NCBI RefSeq assembly: GCF_000282375.1
Contig: NZ_AKJK01000078.1
Span: 1-64,000, forward strand
Direction: 5' to 3'
Length of the DNA: 64,000 bases
Source of the DNA: Pseudomonas sp. GM50
GTDB lineage: Bacteria > Pseudomonadota > Gammaproteobacteria > Pseudomonadales > Pseudomonadaceae
Of the stretch, positions 7,987-15,617 are shown piece after piece. The position numbers were made by a program, and so were the translations under genes. Each line of letters starts with the position of its first letter. The first letter of the stretch is position 1. The notes below the pieces were generated by a model. That model did not search any database. It was given only the letters and a program-made list of their open reading frames with translations, and was not told where the DNA came from.

Positions 7987-8943
7987 TTAAAACTGATAAC
8001 CGACACCGGCGTAGTAACCCCAGCCGTTGGAACGGGCGCGGAAGTCGCCATCGCCGAAATTCAACTCACTGCCGTCGTCCCAGTTGCCGCCGTTGTGGAA
8101 GTAACGGCCGACCAGGGTGAAACGCAAGTGGGTGAAGGCGTAGAGCAACACGTTGGTGGCCACGGTGGCGTTGGCGGTGCGGGCCGGGTTGTCTTTGTGC
8201 AGGTCGGAGCCGAAGTCGAAGTTGGTGAAACCGATGTAGGTCAACGAAGCGCCATTGCTGAAACTGCTGATGGGCACAATGTATTTGAGCTGGGCGCGGT
8301 AGCCATCCCACGAGTATTCATTGCTGGCACCGTAGTTTTCCCACTGGTAGCGGCCATAGAAGTTGGCCGACAGGTTGACCCGCGAATGGGTGTCGATGTC
8401 GGTGCCGAGGCCGCTGTACAGCGTGTTTGCGCGGTTGGCGCTGTTGCTGCCGTGGTCGTAGATCCAGTCGAACGCCACATACCATTCCTTGAACGGCCCG
8501 ACGGCCAGGCTGCGGCCGGCCAGATAGTCGATGGAGATCCGCGGTTCGTGCTCCATGAACACCGGCGAGCCGTGGTCCCACACGCCTTTGTCATGGCTGT
8601 TGCCGATGTCGAAGATCTTTGGAATATCGATGTAACCGTACAACTCGAACGGGCCCTTGCGGCCGAAGTATTCATATTCCAGGTAGATGTCGTCGGCCGG
8701 TTGCGGGCCGAAGCTGATGTCTTTACTGCCGATGACAGTCAGGTCCTGGTTGAACCAGTCCGACAGGTAGGCGCCTTTTTTCGGCGGGTTGGCTTCAGGG
8801 CTGAGGGCTTCGCCCTGGGCGGATTCTTCGGCGGTGGCCGGTTGGGCCAAAACGTGGCTGCTGAGTAGTCCTGTAACGCTGGCCAGCAGCAAGGAAACAG
8901 CCAAAGTGCGCGAGCAAGTCACGCGGCTGGAGGTGCAATGCAT
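7987..8943 (-). CDS. Tsx-like nucleoside-specific outer membrane channel
   Basis: A 318-residue outer membrane beta-barrel of the Channel_Tsx family, expected to pass nucleosides. It has a signal peptide of about 34 residues (SHVLA/QPA) and then alternating amphipathic strands rich in Tyr, Trp and Gly. It ends in GVGYQF, a classic terminal aromatic residue for outer-membrane barrel assembly. The neighbour downstream is the purine nucleoside permease, which supports the substrate. The long upstream region contains a sigma54-type promoter and an NtrC-like dyad, suggesting that nucleosides are taken up as a nitrogen source. Confidence 0.9.
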   Translation of the reverse strand: MHCTSSRVTCSRTLAVSLLLASVTGLLSSHVLAQPATAEESAQGEALSPEANPPKKGAYLSDWFNQDLTVIGSKDISFGPQPADDIYLEYEYFGRKGPFELYGYIDIPKIFDIGNSHDKGVWDHGSPVFMEHEPRISIDYLAGRSLAVGPFKEWYVAFDWIYDHGSNSANRANTLYSGLGTDIDTHSRVNLSANFYGRYQWENYGASNEYSWDGYRAQLKYIVPISSFSNGASLTYIGFTNFDFGSDLHKDNPARTANATVATNVLLYAFTHLRFTLVGRYFHNGGNWDDGSELNFGDGDFRARSNGWGYYAGVGYQF

Positions 8944-9037
8944 TAAAAGTCCCTTTTCGTGCGGATCGAAAGCCCGCTGGTGCGGGTTTTACGCGGTTAG
9001 GTGGCGAACAGGCCGGTATCGGCGACTCGCAAACGTT

Positions 9038-9053
9038 TGCACAAGGCATACCA
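9038..9053 (-). promoter_or_regulatory. sigma54 (RpoN)-type promoter of tsx operon
   Basis: Read on the minus strand the sequence is TGGTATGCCTTGTGCA. It has the invariant GG and GC 12 bases apart and most of the consensus TGGCACG-N4-TTGCA. Transcription would begin near 9027, about 85 bases before the tsx start. Confidence 0.6.
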
Positions 9054-9174
9054 GTTTTGTTCAATATTCTGAAAAATAGAGGGAATTGGTAGTTTTACTG
9101 TCCTTTTGGTCAAGGATTTCGGGGGGATTAGCAGAAGGAGTGGTTTTCAGGGCGAAGGGGATCTGGCGGGGATA

Positions 9175-9190
9175 TGCACCAAAGTGGTGT
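9175..9190. promoter_or_regulatory. NtrC-like enhancer site
   Basis: TGCACCAAAGTGGTGT is a near-perfect dyad (CACCA-AAG-TGGTG) matching the NtrC pattern GCACCA-N3-TGGTGC. It lies about 122 bases upstream of the sigma54-type promoter, the usual enhancer distance. Confidence 0.6.
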
Positions 9191-9256
9191 CGACTGTCAG
9201 ATGATTAGTCCGATCTGTGGCAAAGAGCTTTTGTGGAGAGGGGACAGCGCAATTCA

Positions 9257-9346
9257 TGTGGGAGCGGGCTTGCTCGCGAAGGCGGTGTGCCAAACAACAT
9301 TAATGCCGACTGACACTCCCTCTTCGCGAGCAAGCCCGCTCCCACA
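9257..9346. repeat. REPIN, tgtgggagcgggcttgctcgcga family
   Basis: Intact inverted arms of the most common REP family in the window around a spacer of about 40 bases, placed between the NtrC-like site and selD. Confidence 0.9.
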
Positions 9347-9424
9347 AGGTCAGTGCCAGGCGGAGCGCCTTGTCGCACCAGTGCTCTGTTAGAATCGGCG
9401 GCATTGACTTCATGAGGTACCCCG

Positions 9425-10459
9425 ATGAGCGAGCCGATTCGTCTGACCCAATACAGCCATGGCGCAGGCTGTGGCTGCAAGATTTCGCCTCAGGTGCTGG
9501 AGGTGATTCTGGCCGGCAGCGGCGCGCAAAACCTGGACCCTAAACTCTGGGTCGGCAACGCTTCGCGTGATGACGCAGCGGTGTATGCCATCGACGAAGA
9601 ACGCGGCGTGGTCTCGACCACCGACTTCTTTATGCCGATCGTCGACGATCCGTTCGACTTCGGTCGCATTGCCGCCACCAACGCTATCAGCGATATCTAC
9701 GCCATGGGCGGCGATCCGTTGATGGCGATTGCGATCCTCGGCTGGCCGGTCAATGTGCTGGCGCCGGAGATTGCCCGGGAAGTGATTCGTGGCGGGCGTT
9801 CGGTCTGCGACGAGGCGGGGATTCCGCTGGCTGGCGGCCATTCCATCGACGCGCCAGAGCCGATCTTCGGCCTGGCCGTGACCGGACTGGTGGAAAAACG
9901 CCACATGAAGCGCAATGACACCGCCACCGCCGGTTGCTTGCTGTACCTCACCAAACCCTTGGGCATTGGCATCCTCACCACGGCCGAGAAGAAGGGCAAG
10001 TTGCGCCATGCCGACATCGGCCTGGCCCGCGACTGGATGTGCACCCTGAACAAACCCGGCAGCCGTTTCGGCAAACTCGACGGCGTGACTGCGATGACCG
10101 ATGTCACCGGTTTTGGCCTGCTCGGGCACTTGGTGGAAATGGCCGACGGCAGCAACGTGACCGCCCGCATCGGATACGACCGTGTGCCACGCCTGCCGGG
10201 CGTCGAGTATTACCTCGATCAGGGCTGTGTGCCGGGCGGCACACTGCGCAATTTCGACAGCTACGCCAGTAAGGTCGGCCGGCTCCAGGAGTTGCACAAA
10301 CGCGTGCTCTGCGATCCGCAGACCAGCGGTGGCCTGCTGATTGCGGTCACGCCCGAGGGCAACGAACAGTTTTTGGCGGTGGCGGCCGAACTCGGTCTGG
10401 CCCTTGCGCCGATCGGCGAACTGGTTGAGCGACAGACTAACGCGGTAGAGGTGATTTGA
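9425..10459 (+). CDS. selD: selenide, water dikinase
   Basis: Makes selenophosphate from selenide and ATP, the selenium donor for selenocysteine and for 2-selenouridine in tRNA. The 344 residues match bacterial SelD from end to end, beginning RLTQYSHGAGCGCKISPQVL. Cys16 and Lys19 correspond to the catalytic Cys17 and Lys20 of the E. coli enzyme, so this is the cysteine form and needs no selenocysteine codon. The downstream TTDFFMPIVDDPFDFG and GGHSIDAPEPIFGL are ATP and metal binding regions. GAGG precedes the ATG. Its stop overlaps the start of mnmH by one base (TGATG), so the two are translationally coupled. Confidence 0.98.
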   Translation: MSEPIRLTQYSHGAGCGCKISPQVLEVILAGSGAQNLDPKLWVGNASRDDAAVYAIDEERGVVSTTDFFMPIVDDPFDFGRIAATNAISDIYAMGGDPLMAIAILGWPVNVLAPEIAREVIRGGRSVCDEAGIPLAGGHSIDAPEPIFGLAVTGLVEKRHMKRNDTATAGCLLYLTKPLGIGILTTAEKKGKLRHADIGLARDWMCTLNKPGSRFGKLDGVTAMTDVTGFGLLGHLVEMADGSNVTARIGYDRVPRLPGVEYYLDQGCVPGGTLRNFDSYASKVGRLQELHKRVLCDPQTSGGLLIAVTPEGNEQFLAVAAELGLALAPIGELVERQTNAVEVI

Positions 10460-11562
10460 TGTCCATCGACTTCACCGATTACCGCGACATCTTTCTCAAC
10501 GACCGGCCGATGATGGATACCCGCGCGCCGGTCGAATTCCTCAAGGGCTCATTCCCTGGGGTGGTCAATCTGCCGTTGATGAATGACCTCGAGAGGCAAC
10601 GGATCGGCACTTGCTACAAGCAGCAAGGTCAGCAAGCGGCCATCACGCTGGGACATCAATTGGTGTCCGGTGAGATCAAGGCCGAGCGCATCCAGGCCTG
10701 GGCCGAATTTGCCCGGGCTCATCCGGATGGTTATTTGTACTGTTTTCGTGGCGGGCTGCGTTCGCAGATCGTTCAGCAGTGGCTCAAAGACGAAGCGGGT
10801 ATCGACTATCCGCGGGTCGGTGGCGGCTACAAGGCCATGCGCACCTTCTTGCTCGACACGCTCGATCAAGCCATTGTCCAGTGTGATTTCGTTTTGCTGG
10901 GCGGCATGACCGGCACCGGCAAGACCGAGGTGCTCACGCAATTGAGCAACGGGCTGGACCTTGAAGGCCACGCCCATCATCGCGGCTCCAGTTTCGGCAA
11001 GCGCGCCACCGGCCAACCCTCCAACATCGACTTTGAAAACCGCCTGGCCGTGGATGTGCTGAAGAAACGTGCCCGGGGTATCGAACAGTTCGTACTGGAA
11101 GACGAGAGCCGCGCTATTGGTAGTTGCGCCTTGCCGCTGCCGCTGTATCAGGGCATGCAGCAGTTTCCGATGGTCTGGCTGGAAGACAGCCTGGAAGGGC
11201 GGATCGAGCGGATCCTGCACGATTACGTGGTGGACTTGTGCGCCGAGTTCATCGAAGTGCATGGCGATGAAGGCTTCGCAATGTTTTCCGAGCGTTTGCT
11301 GGCGAGCCTGAACAATGTCCAGAAACGTTTGGGCGGCGAACGTCATCAGCGGATGTTGGCCTTGATGGAAGACGCACTGGCAGAACAGGCGAACAGCGGC
11401 GCGGTGGATTTGCACCGGGGGTGGATCGAAGGGTTGCTGCGCGAGTATTACGACCCGATGTATGCGTTTCAGCGGGAGAAGAAGGGCGCGCGGATCGAGT
11501 TTGTCGGGGAGCGGGGGGCGGTGCTTGAATACCTGCGGGAGCGGGGTAATCAGCGAGGGTGA
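10459..11562 (+). CDS. mnmH: tRNA 2-selenouridine synthase
   Basis: Also called SelU or YbbB. Replaces sulfur by selenium at the wobble 2-thiouridine of tRNAs for Lys, Glu and Gln, by way of a geranylated intermediate. The 367 residues contain an N-terminal rhodanese domain (about 1-130) with the active-site loop YCFRGGLRSQ, and a C-terminal P-loop domain with GGMTGTGKTE near residue 153. The ATG at 10459 overlaps the selD stop codon; a TTG one codon upstream is less likely. The direct coupling to selD, its selenophosphate supplier, is the usual order in pseudomonads. Confidence 0.97.
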   Translation: MSIDFTDYRDIFLNDRPMMDTRAPVEFLKGSFPGVVNLPLMNDLERQRIGTCYKQQGQQAAITLGHQLVSGEIKAERIQAWAEFARAHPDGYLYCFRGGLRSQIVQQWLKDEAGIDYPRVGGGYKAMRTFLLDTLDQAIVQCDFVLLGGMTGTGKTEVLTQLSNGLDLEGHAHHRGSSFGKRATGQPSNIDFENRLAVDVLKKRARGIEQFVLEDESRAIGSCALPLPLYQGMQQFPMVWLEDSLEGRIERILHDYVVDLCAEFIEVHGDEGFAMFSERLLASLNNVQKRLGGERHQRMLALMEDALAEQANSGAVDLHRGWIEGLLREYYDPMYAFQREKKGARIEFVGERGAVLEYLRERGNQRG

Positions 11563-11580
11563 TGTCGTTTGTTCAGGCCT

Positions 11581-11676
11581 CTTCGCGAGCAAGCCCTCTC
11601 CCACATTTGATCTTCAGTGAACACAGGTTTTGTGTACCGCAGAGATCCAGTGTGGGAGCGGGCTTGCTCGCGAAGG
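11581..11676. repeat. REP pair, reversed order
   Basis: An arm cttcgcgagcaagccctctc (11581-11605) and an arm tgtgggagcgggcttgctcg (11651-11676) are arranged with the tips pointing inwards, opposite to the normal REPIN arrangement. Confidence 0.8.
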
Positions 11677-11757
11677 GGCCCAGACAGGCACTCAATATCC
11701 TGAAGCACAGCCGCCCCGATCAACCGCCGCGACCGAGTGTAGGAAGCGGCCGACAAC

Positions 11758-12444
11758 TTAAGTCGGACAAGTCTCCCGACCGTTATCCAGCCCCTGCTTG
11801 TAACTGTGACTCTGCAGGCTGGCCTTGCCGTTGTGCCAGGTCAGCGTGAGCACGTACAGCGAGTCGTAGTCGCTCGATTCCCAGTCATCGGTAATGTTCT
11901 GTTTTTTTCCAACAGCTTCCCCGGCGACCTTGTTGATCAGCTCGGGCAGGTAGCCGTGGGACCAGGCCGTGTAAATGATCGAGTTGTGATACTTGTCGCG
12001 CAGCAGTTCATCCGCCAGATCGCTGGTGTCGTTGGCCGAGAAGTTGATGTTCACCGGCAAGCCGAGCTTGATCGCGCTGGGGCTGATGGTCATCAGGGGG
12101 CGGATGTAACTGTAGGAATTATCCAGTTCGCCTTCCTCGACATTGCGCGTCGGGTTGGCGGCAAACACGTAGTTGGCCTTGCCGAATTTTTCCGGCAACA
12201 AGGTGGCCAGGTCGATGGCGCGGTTCAGCCCCTGACAATTGAGCTGACCCAGGCCGCCGGCGGGTTTTTCCGCGTGGCGCAGAAATACCAGCGTCTGAGT
12301 GCCGTCCTCTGGTTGGGCGCGGCTTTCACTGGACTCAAGCGACAAGAACAACGCGCTGACCGCCAGCAGGGAGGGCAGGAAGATATAGGCGCGATGCTTG
12401 AAGCGTTTGGCGAATTTCAATGGATTCATCATCGAATTGGTCAT
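11758..12444 (-). CDS. histidine phosphatase superfamily protein
   Basis: A 228-residue protein of the branch with the catalytic motif LRHAEKP (normally RHGE or RHAE; the His is phosphorylated during turnover). Residues about 18-42 form a hydrophobic segment ending near SRA/QPE, so it is exported or anchored with the catalytic part in the periplasm. A second active-site region, YTAWSHGYLPEL, supplies the other His. The substrate is unknown. The ATG at 12444 has only a weak ribosome site; an internal ATG five codons later is possible. Confidence 0.85.
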   Translation of the reverse strand: MTNSMMNPLKFAKRFKHRAYIFLPSLLAVSALFLSLESSESRAQPEDGTQTLVFLRHAEKPAGGLGQLNCQGLNRAIDLATLLPEKFGKANYVFAANPTRNVEEGELDNSYSYIRPLMTISPSAIKLGLPVNINFSANDTSDLADELLRDKYHNSIIYTAWSHGYLPELINKVAGEAVGKKQNITDDWESSDYDSLYVLTLTWHNGKASLQSHSYKQGLDNGRETCPT

Positions 12445-12651
12445 CTTCAGCGCATTCGGTTAAGGCTGACAAACCTTGACACCGCGAGCGTCCGGCATCG
12501 GTGTATTCCATGTCATTGACCCGGTCCGTTTCCTACAGGGCAATGCTCAGAGTCCTCTGAAGCCCTTTGGTTCGATCCGAACGAGGTGCCCGGCACTTTA
12601 GCGGGAACCTTTAATGGATTGGGGGAAAGGTTATCGACAGGATGTTACGGT

Positions 12652-12728
12652 TGTAGGAGCTACCGAAGGCTGCGATCTTTTCAGCAAGTAGAAAGATCAA
12701 AAGATCGCAGCCTTCGGCAGCTCCTACA
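12652..12728. repeat. REPIN, tgtaggagctgccgaaggctgcgatc family
   Basis: Inverted arms of a distinct REP family around a short spacer containing aaagatcaaaagatc. It lies in the 322-base gap before the GST gene (12445-12766), in which nothing else is seen. Confidence 0.85.
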
Positions 12729-12766
12729 GATTATGCTCAACCCTTTCTTTGTACCGGATGCTCCTT

Positions 12767-13474
12767 ATGACCGATTTGTCTGCATTCCCCATCACTCAAA
12801 AATGGCCGGCCCAGTACCCGGAGTGGATCCAGCTCTATTCCTTGCCAACGCCCAATGGCGTCAAGGTTTCGATCATGCTCGAAGAGATCGGGCTGCCCTA
12901 CGAGCCGCATCGTGTGGGCTTCGACACCAACGATCAGCTGTCCTCCGAATTTCTCTCGCTGAACCCCAACAACAAGATCCCGGCGATCCTCGACCCCCAC
13001 GGTCCGGGGGATCAACCGCTGGCGCTGTTCGAGTCCGGGGCGATTCTGATTTACCTCGCCGACAAGAGCGGGCAACTGCTGGCACAGGAATCGGCGGCGC
13101 GTTACGAGACCCTTCAGTGGTTGATGTTTCAGATGGGCGGTATCGGGCCGATGTTCGGCCAGCTCGGTTTCTTCAACAAATTCGCCGGCAAGGACTACGA
13201 AGACAAGCGCCCCCGCGATCGCTACGTCGATGAAAGCAAGCGCTTGCTCAGCGTTCTTGAGGGCCGTTTGCAAGGACGTGACTGGATCATGGGCGAGCGC
13301 TACACCATCGCCGACATCGCGACCTTTCCATGGGTGCGCAACCTGATCGGCTTCTATGAGGCCGGCGACCTGGTCGGCATCCAGAATTTCCCCAACGTCA
13401 TCCGCGTGCTGGAACGTTTCCTGGCAAGGCCAGCGGTGATTCGCGGGCTGGAAATCCCCAAGCAACCCCTTTGA
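12767..13474 (+). CDS. Nu-class glutathione S-transferase (YfcG/YghU type)
   Basis: A 235-residue cytosolic thioredoxin-fold protein. The N-terminal motif LYSLPTPNGVKVS contains the TPNG signature of the Nu-class group (E. coli YfcG, YghU), which bind two glutathiones or a glutathione disulfide and act as disulfide reductases. NPNNKIPAI carries the cis-proline and LFESGAILIYLA the Glu-Ser that binds the glutathione gamma-glutamyl group. The C-terminal all-helical domain includes YTIADIATFPWV. The chosen ATG at 12767 gives MTDLSAFP; in-frame starts at 12749 (TTG) and 12758 (ATG) also exist. It is followed 23 bases later by the PhzF-like gene, probably in one operon. Confidence 0.92.
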   Translation: MTDLSAFPITQKWPAQYPEWIQLYSLPTPNGVKVSIMLEEIGLPYEPHRVGFDTNDQLSSEFLSLNPNNKIPAILDPHGPGDQPLALFESGAILIYLADKSGQLLAQESAARYETLQWLMFQMGGIGPMFGQLGFFNKFAGKDYEDKRPRDRYVDESKRLLSVLEGRLQGRDWIMGERYTIADIATFPWVRNLIGFYEAGDLVGIQNFPNVIRVLERFLARPAVIRGLEIPKQPL

Positions 13475-13497
13475 GCCCCTCATCACCAAGGCAGGCA

Positions 13498-14340
13498 ATG
13501 AGTTCATTCGATTTCAAGCAAGTAGATGTCTTCAGCCGCGTCGCGCTCAAGGGCAACCCGTTGGCGGTGGTGTTCGGTGCAGACCGGCTCAGCGATGAGC
13601 GCATGGCGGCGTTCGCGTCCTGGACCAACCTCAGTGAAACCACTTTCGTGCTCGAACCCCGGGACCCTCGGGCCGACTATCGAGTTCGTATCTTCACCAC
13701 GCTTCAGGAGTTGCCGTTCGCCGGTCACCCGACGCTCGGTACCTGTCATGCCTGGCTCGAGGCCGGTGGAGTGCCCAAGGGCGAGGAGATCATTCAGGAA
13801 TGCGCCGTCGGCCTGGTGCGGGTGCGTCGACAGGGTGCGGAGCTGGCGTTTCTCGCGCCACCGCTGCTCAGGTCCGGCCCGGTGGACGCCGAACTGGTCG
13901 AGCGCGTACGGCGGGGCCTCGGATTGGCGCCGGGCACGATTGTGCGGGCGCAATGGGTCGACAACGGTGCCGGCTGGCTGGCGGTGATGGTCGAGGATCG
14001 TCAGCAGGTACTGGACTTGCAGCCGGATCATGCGCAGATGCTGGGCCTCGCCGTGGGTGTCATCGCGCCGTGGTGCGTCGAGCGCGATGGCGCTGAGGCG
14101 CAGTTCGAAGTGCGTGCGTTCATCTCCGGCGACGGCATGCCAGAAGACCCGGCCACCGGCAGCCTGAACGCCGGGATTGCCCAATGGTTGTTCAGCGAAG
14201 GGCTGGCGCCGGCGTCTTATGTCGTTAGCCAGGGTCTGACCATGGGGCGGGGCGGGCGGATTCAGGTCGAGCAGGTGGGGGATGAGATCTGGATTGGCGG
14301 CGCAGTGGTGACGTGTATCAGCGGTACGATGACACTTTAA
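13498..14340 (+). CDS. PhzF family isomerase/epimerase
   Basis: A 280-residue enzyme of the PhzF fold (two diaminopimelate-epimerase-like halves). The N-terminus KQVDVFSRVALKGNPLAVVF, SETTFVL with the catalytic Glu, LPFAGHPTLGTCHAW, and EDPATGSLNAGIAQWL near the end are all family hallmarks. Members isomerise or epimerise small acids; this one is not linked to phenazine genes, so its substrate is unknown. AAGGCAGG precedes the ATG at 13498; the longer frame to 13471 starts with TTG inside the preceding GST gene. Confidence 0.9.
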   Translation: MSSFDFKQVDVFSRVALKGNPLAVVFGADRLSDERMAAFASWTNLSETTFVLEPRDPRADYRVRIFTTLQELPFAGHPTLGTCHAWLEAGGVPKGEEIIQECAVGLVRVRRQGAELAFLAPPLLRSGPVDAELVERVRRGLGLAPGTIVRAQWVDNGAGWLAVMVEDRQQVLDLQPDHAQMLGLAVGVIAPWCVERDGAEAQFEVRAFISGDGMPEDPATGSLNAGIAQWLFSEGLAPASYVVSQGLTMGRGGRIQVEQVGDEIWIGGAVVTCISGTMTL

Positions 14341-14342
14341 CC

Positions 14343-14432
14343 TGTGGGAGCGGGCTTGCTCGCGAAAGCGGTGGGTCAGTCGACATCAATGTTGAATGAT
14401 AGGCCGCCTTCGCGAGCAAGCCCGCTCCCACA
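14343..14432. repeat. REPIN, tgtgggagcgggcttgctcgcga family
   Basis: Intact doublet between the PhzF-like gene and hemB, starting two bases after the stop codon. Confidence 0.9.
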
Positions 14433-14573
14433 GGGTTCTGTGCGGAATTCGGTGATTGTTGCCGAACGGGTAACGCTTTGTTCCGTGTCTGAGGTTTGTG
14501 CCCCGCGCCTTGCAGGGCATAAGCTTCGCCCCCCTGCGACTTTTGTCTCATCCGCCGTTTTTCAGGAAGGCCC

Positions 14574-15548
14574 ATGCCCAGTCAGTTCCCCGAAGCACGT
14601 CCACGCCGTCTGCGCCGCAATGCGAGCCTGCGCAGCCTGTTCCAGGAAACCGAGTTCAGCTTGAACGACCTGGTGCTGCCGATTTTCGTCGAGGAAGAAA
14701 TCGACGATTTCGTGCCGATCAAGAGCATGCCCGGGGTGATGCGCATTCCCGAGTCGAAGCTGGCCGGCGAGATCGAGCGCTACGCTCGGGCCGGGATCAA
14801 ATCGGTGATGACGTTTGGTGTGTCCCATCATCTGGACAGCAATGGCAGCGACACCTGGAGCGACAATGGTCTGGTCTCGCGCATGTCGCGCATCGCCAAG
14901 GACGCCGTGCCGGAAATGATCGTGATGTCCGACACCTGTTTTTGTGAGTACACCGACCACGGCCATTGCGGCGTGCTGCACCACCACGAAGTCGACAACG
15001 ACCAGACCTTGATCAACCTCGGTAAGCAAGCCGTGGCGGCCGCCCAGGCTGGCGCCGATGTGATTGCACCGTCGGCGGCCATGGACGGGCAGGTCCAGGC
15101 CATTCGCCGGGCGCTTGATGCAGCGGGTTTCAGCCAGACCGCGATCATGGCCTATTCGACCAAATTCGCTTCAGCGCTTTATGGTCCATTCCGCGAGGCC
15201 GGCGGCAGTGCGCTGAAGGGCGACCGCAAAAGCTATCAAATGAACCCGATGAACCGCCGCGAGGCCGTGCGTGAGTCGTTGCTGGACGAACAGGAAGGCG
15301 CTGACGCGCTGATGGTCAAACCCGCCGGCGCGTACCTGGACATCATCCGCGACATCCGCGAAGCATCGCGTTTGCCGCTGTCGGCCTATCAGGTGAGTGG
15401 CGAGTACGCGATGATCAAATTCGCCGCGCAGGCCGGGGCAATCGATGAAGACCGAGTGGTGCGTGAGAGCCTGGGAGCGATCAAACGGGCCGGGGCGGAT
15501 TTGATCTTCACCTACTTCGCGATGGACCTGGCCCTGGCCGGGATCTAA
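14574..15548 (+). CDS. hemB: delta-aminolevulinic acid dehydratase
   Basis: Porphobilinogen synthase: condenses two 5-aminolevulinate molecules to porphobilinogen for heme, cobalamin and siroheme. The 324 residues are full length. The active-site lysines lie in STKFASALYGPFR and MVKPAGAYLDIIRD. The metal region SDTCFCEYTDHGHCG retains three cysteines, and the arginine-rich arm PRRLRRNASLRSLFQET at the N-terminus is typical of pseudomonad enzymes. The ATG at 14574 follows CAGGAAGGCCC. It is transcribed alone. Confidence 0.97.
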   Translation: MPSQFPEARPRRLRRNASLRSLFQETEFSLNDLVLPIFVEEEIDDFVPIKSMPGVMRIPESKLAGEIERYARAGIKSVMTFGVSHHLDSNGSDTWSDNGLVSRMSRIAKDAVPEMIVMSDTCFCEYTDHGHCGVLHHHEVDNDQTLINLGKQAVAAAQAGADVIAPSAAMDGQVQAIRRALDAAGFSQTAIMAYSTKFASALYGPFREAGGSALKGDRKSYQMNPMNRREAVRESLLDEQEGADALMVKPAGAYLDIIRDIREASRLPLSAYQVSGEYAMIKFAAQAGAIDEDRVVRESLGAIKRAGADLIFTYFAMDLALAGI

Positions 15549-15566
15549 AGACCACCACATAATCAC

Positions 15567-15594
15567 TGTGGGAGCGAGCAAGCCCGCTCCCACA
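15567..15594. repeat. collapsed REPIN (spacer lost)
   Basis: TGTGGGAGCG followed directly by AGCAAGCCCGCTCCCACA: the outer parts of two inverted REP arms joined without a spacer. The perfect 10-base inverted repeat remains and may serve as a weak bidirectional terminator between hemB and the convergent monooxygenase gene. Confidence 0.75.
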
Positions 15595-15617
15595 TTTGAT
15601 CTTCGCCGTTCTTGGGG

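Larger units (their letters stand above)
8944..9424. other. 481-base control region between tsx and selD
   Basis: The gap holds the sigma54-type promoter (9038-9053) and NtrC-like site (9175-9190) of the nucleoside operon, a REPIN (9257-9346) and the short leader of selD. No gene is seen. Confidence 0.6.

Noticed and set aside
9425..9480. Selenocysteine in SelD
   Set aside because: The active-site codon is TGT-type Cys in GCGCKI; there is no TGA in frame.
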